Of a stretch of 64,000 nt of DNA, positions 63,295 to 64,000 are shown piece after piece. The first letter of the stretch is position 1. Each line of letters begins with the position of its first letter. A model generated the notes under the pieces. It was not told the origin of the DNA, did not search any database, and saw nothing but the letters and a program-made list of their open reading frames with translations. Source of the stretch: Fusobacteriales bacterium (lineage in GTDB: Bacteria > Fusobacteriota > Fusobacteriia > Fusobacteriales > Fusobacteriaceae); NCBI GenBank assembly GCA_020063625.1, contig JAICDD010000001.1, positions 62,001 to 126,000 of the forward strand. Reading direction: 5' to 3'. The position numbers were made by a program, and so were the translations under genes.

Positions 63295-64000
63295 TTAATG
63301 TCCTGTTACTACAAAGTTTAATAATGATAATAATGCTATTATCCACATTGTAGGTTTTATTTTCTTAATATCTCCTGCAGCTACTGTTACTACAACATAA
63401 GAGATAAATCCTAAACTAATTCCAGTACTAATAGAATAAGTTAAAGGCATCGCTACTATTGTAATAAATGAAGGTACTGCTACTTCAAAATCTTTTAAAT
63501 CAATGTTTTTTACATTTTTAAACATATACACTCCAACTACTATAAGTGCTGGTGATGTTGCAAATGCTGGTACTATTCCTATAATTGGTGTAAATATTAA
63601 TGCTAATAAAAATAACAGTCCTGTTATAATAGAAGCAAGCCCTGTCCTAGCTCCTGCAGCTATTCCTGATGATGATTCTACATATGTAGTTGTTGTACTT
63701 GTTCCTAGTAACGAACCTACTACTGTAGCTATTGCGTCAGCTTCTAATATTTTACCTATTTTGTCTATTGTCCCATCTTCTTTTACTAGTTCTGCTTCAT
63801 ATGCACATGCCATAATTGTACCAACTGAATCAAATAAATCTACAAACATAAATGAAAATATTGCTCCAAGCATACTTACTTGTAATGCTCCCATTATATC
63901 AAGTTTAAATGCTATTGATGAAATAGCAGGTGGTGTAGATATAATTGCTGTTGGTAATGCTATCTGTTTTGTTAGTATTCCTAAAACTGTTGTTGCTAAT
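63295..64000 (-). CDS. AzgA-type NCS2 purine permease, truncated by window end
   Basis: MFVDLFDSVGTIMACAYEA, TVVGSLLGTSTTTTYVESSSGIAAGARTGLASI; frame stays open to 64000. Confidence 0.9.
   Translation of the reverse strand, partial: LATTVLGILTKQIALPTAIISTPPAISSIAFKLDIMGALQVSMLGAIFSFMFVDLFDSVGTIMACAYEAELVKEDGTIDKIGKILEADAIATVVGSLLGTSTTTTYVESSSGIAAGARTGLASIITGLLFLLALIFTPIIGIVPAFATSPALIVVGVYMFKNVKNIDLKDFEVAVPSFITIVAMPLTYSISTGISLGFISYVVVTVAAGDIKKIKPTMWIIALLSLLNFVVTGH

Overview
AT-rich 64 kb chromosomal window, mostly minus-strand operons, from a Gram-negative bacterium that looks like Fusobacteriota (KdtA, RseC-like and LolA-like proteins beside RNase Y, Prp-cleaved L27, MreB/MreC and HrcA/CIRCE; taxonomy is inferred). 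Core content: mreB-maf, valS, guaB/guaA, a flagellar basal-body/export operon (flgB-flgC-fliE-fliF-fliG-fliH-fliI-fliJ-motE-like), an MCP, groESL with a perfect CIRCE, rpsP-ffh-ylxM, kdtA, cmk-prmA-surE, ymdB-rny, miaA, obg-rpmA-prp-rplU, a GGDEF/EAL protein and transporters. No tRNA, rRNA, CRISPR or clear transposase was seen. Leading candidates for new biology: (1) a divergent Rnf-like cluster (RnfC, RnfD-G fusion, RnfE-like, RnfA-like) that keeps the RnfC ferredoxin motifs but has lost the NADH/FMN loop, the RnfA/E cysteines and RnfB; (2) two tandem minus-strand sRNA candidates with near-consensus promoters and repeated unpaired CCC motifs; (3) a valS leader peptide with paired Val codons and mutually exclusive terminator/antiterminator; (4) an FtsK-like protein with N-terminal TM helices and a C-terminal gamma-like domain but no motor; (5) a sequence-conserved terminator hairpin at four unrelated loci. 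All are read by eye; nothing was run.
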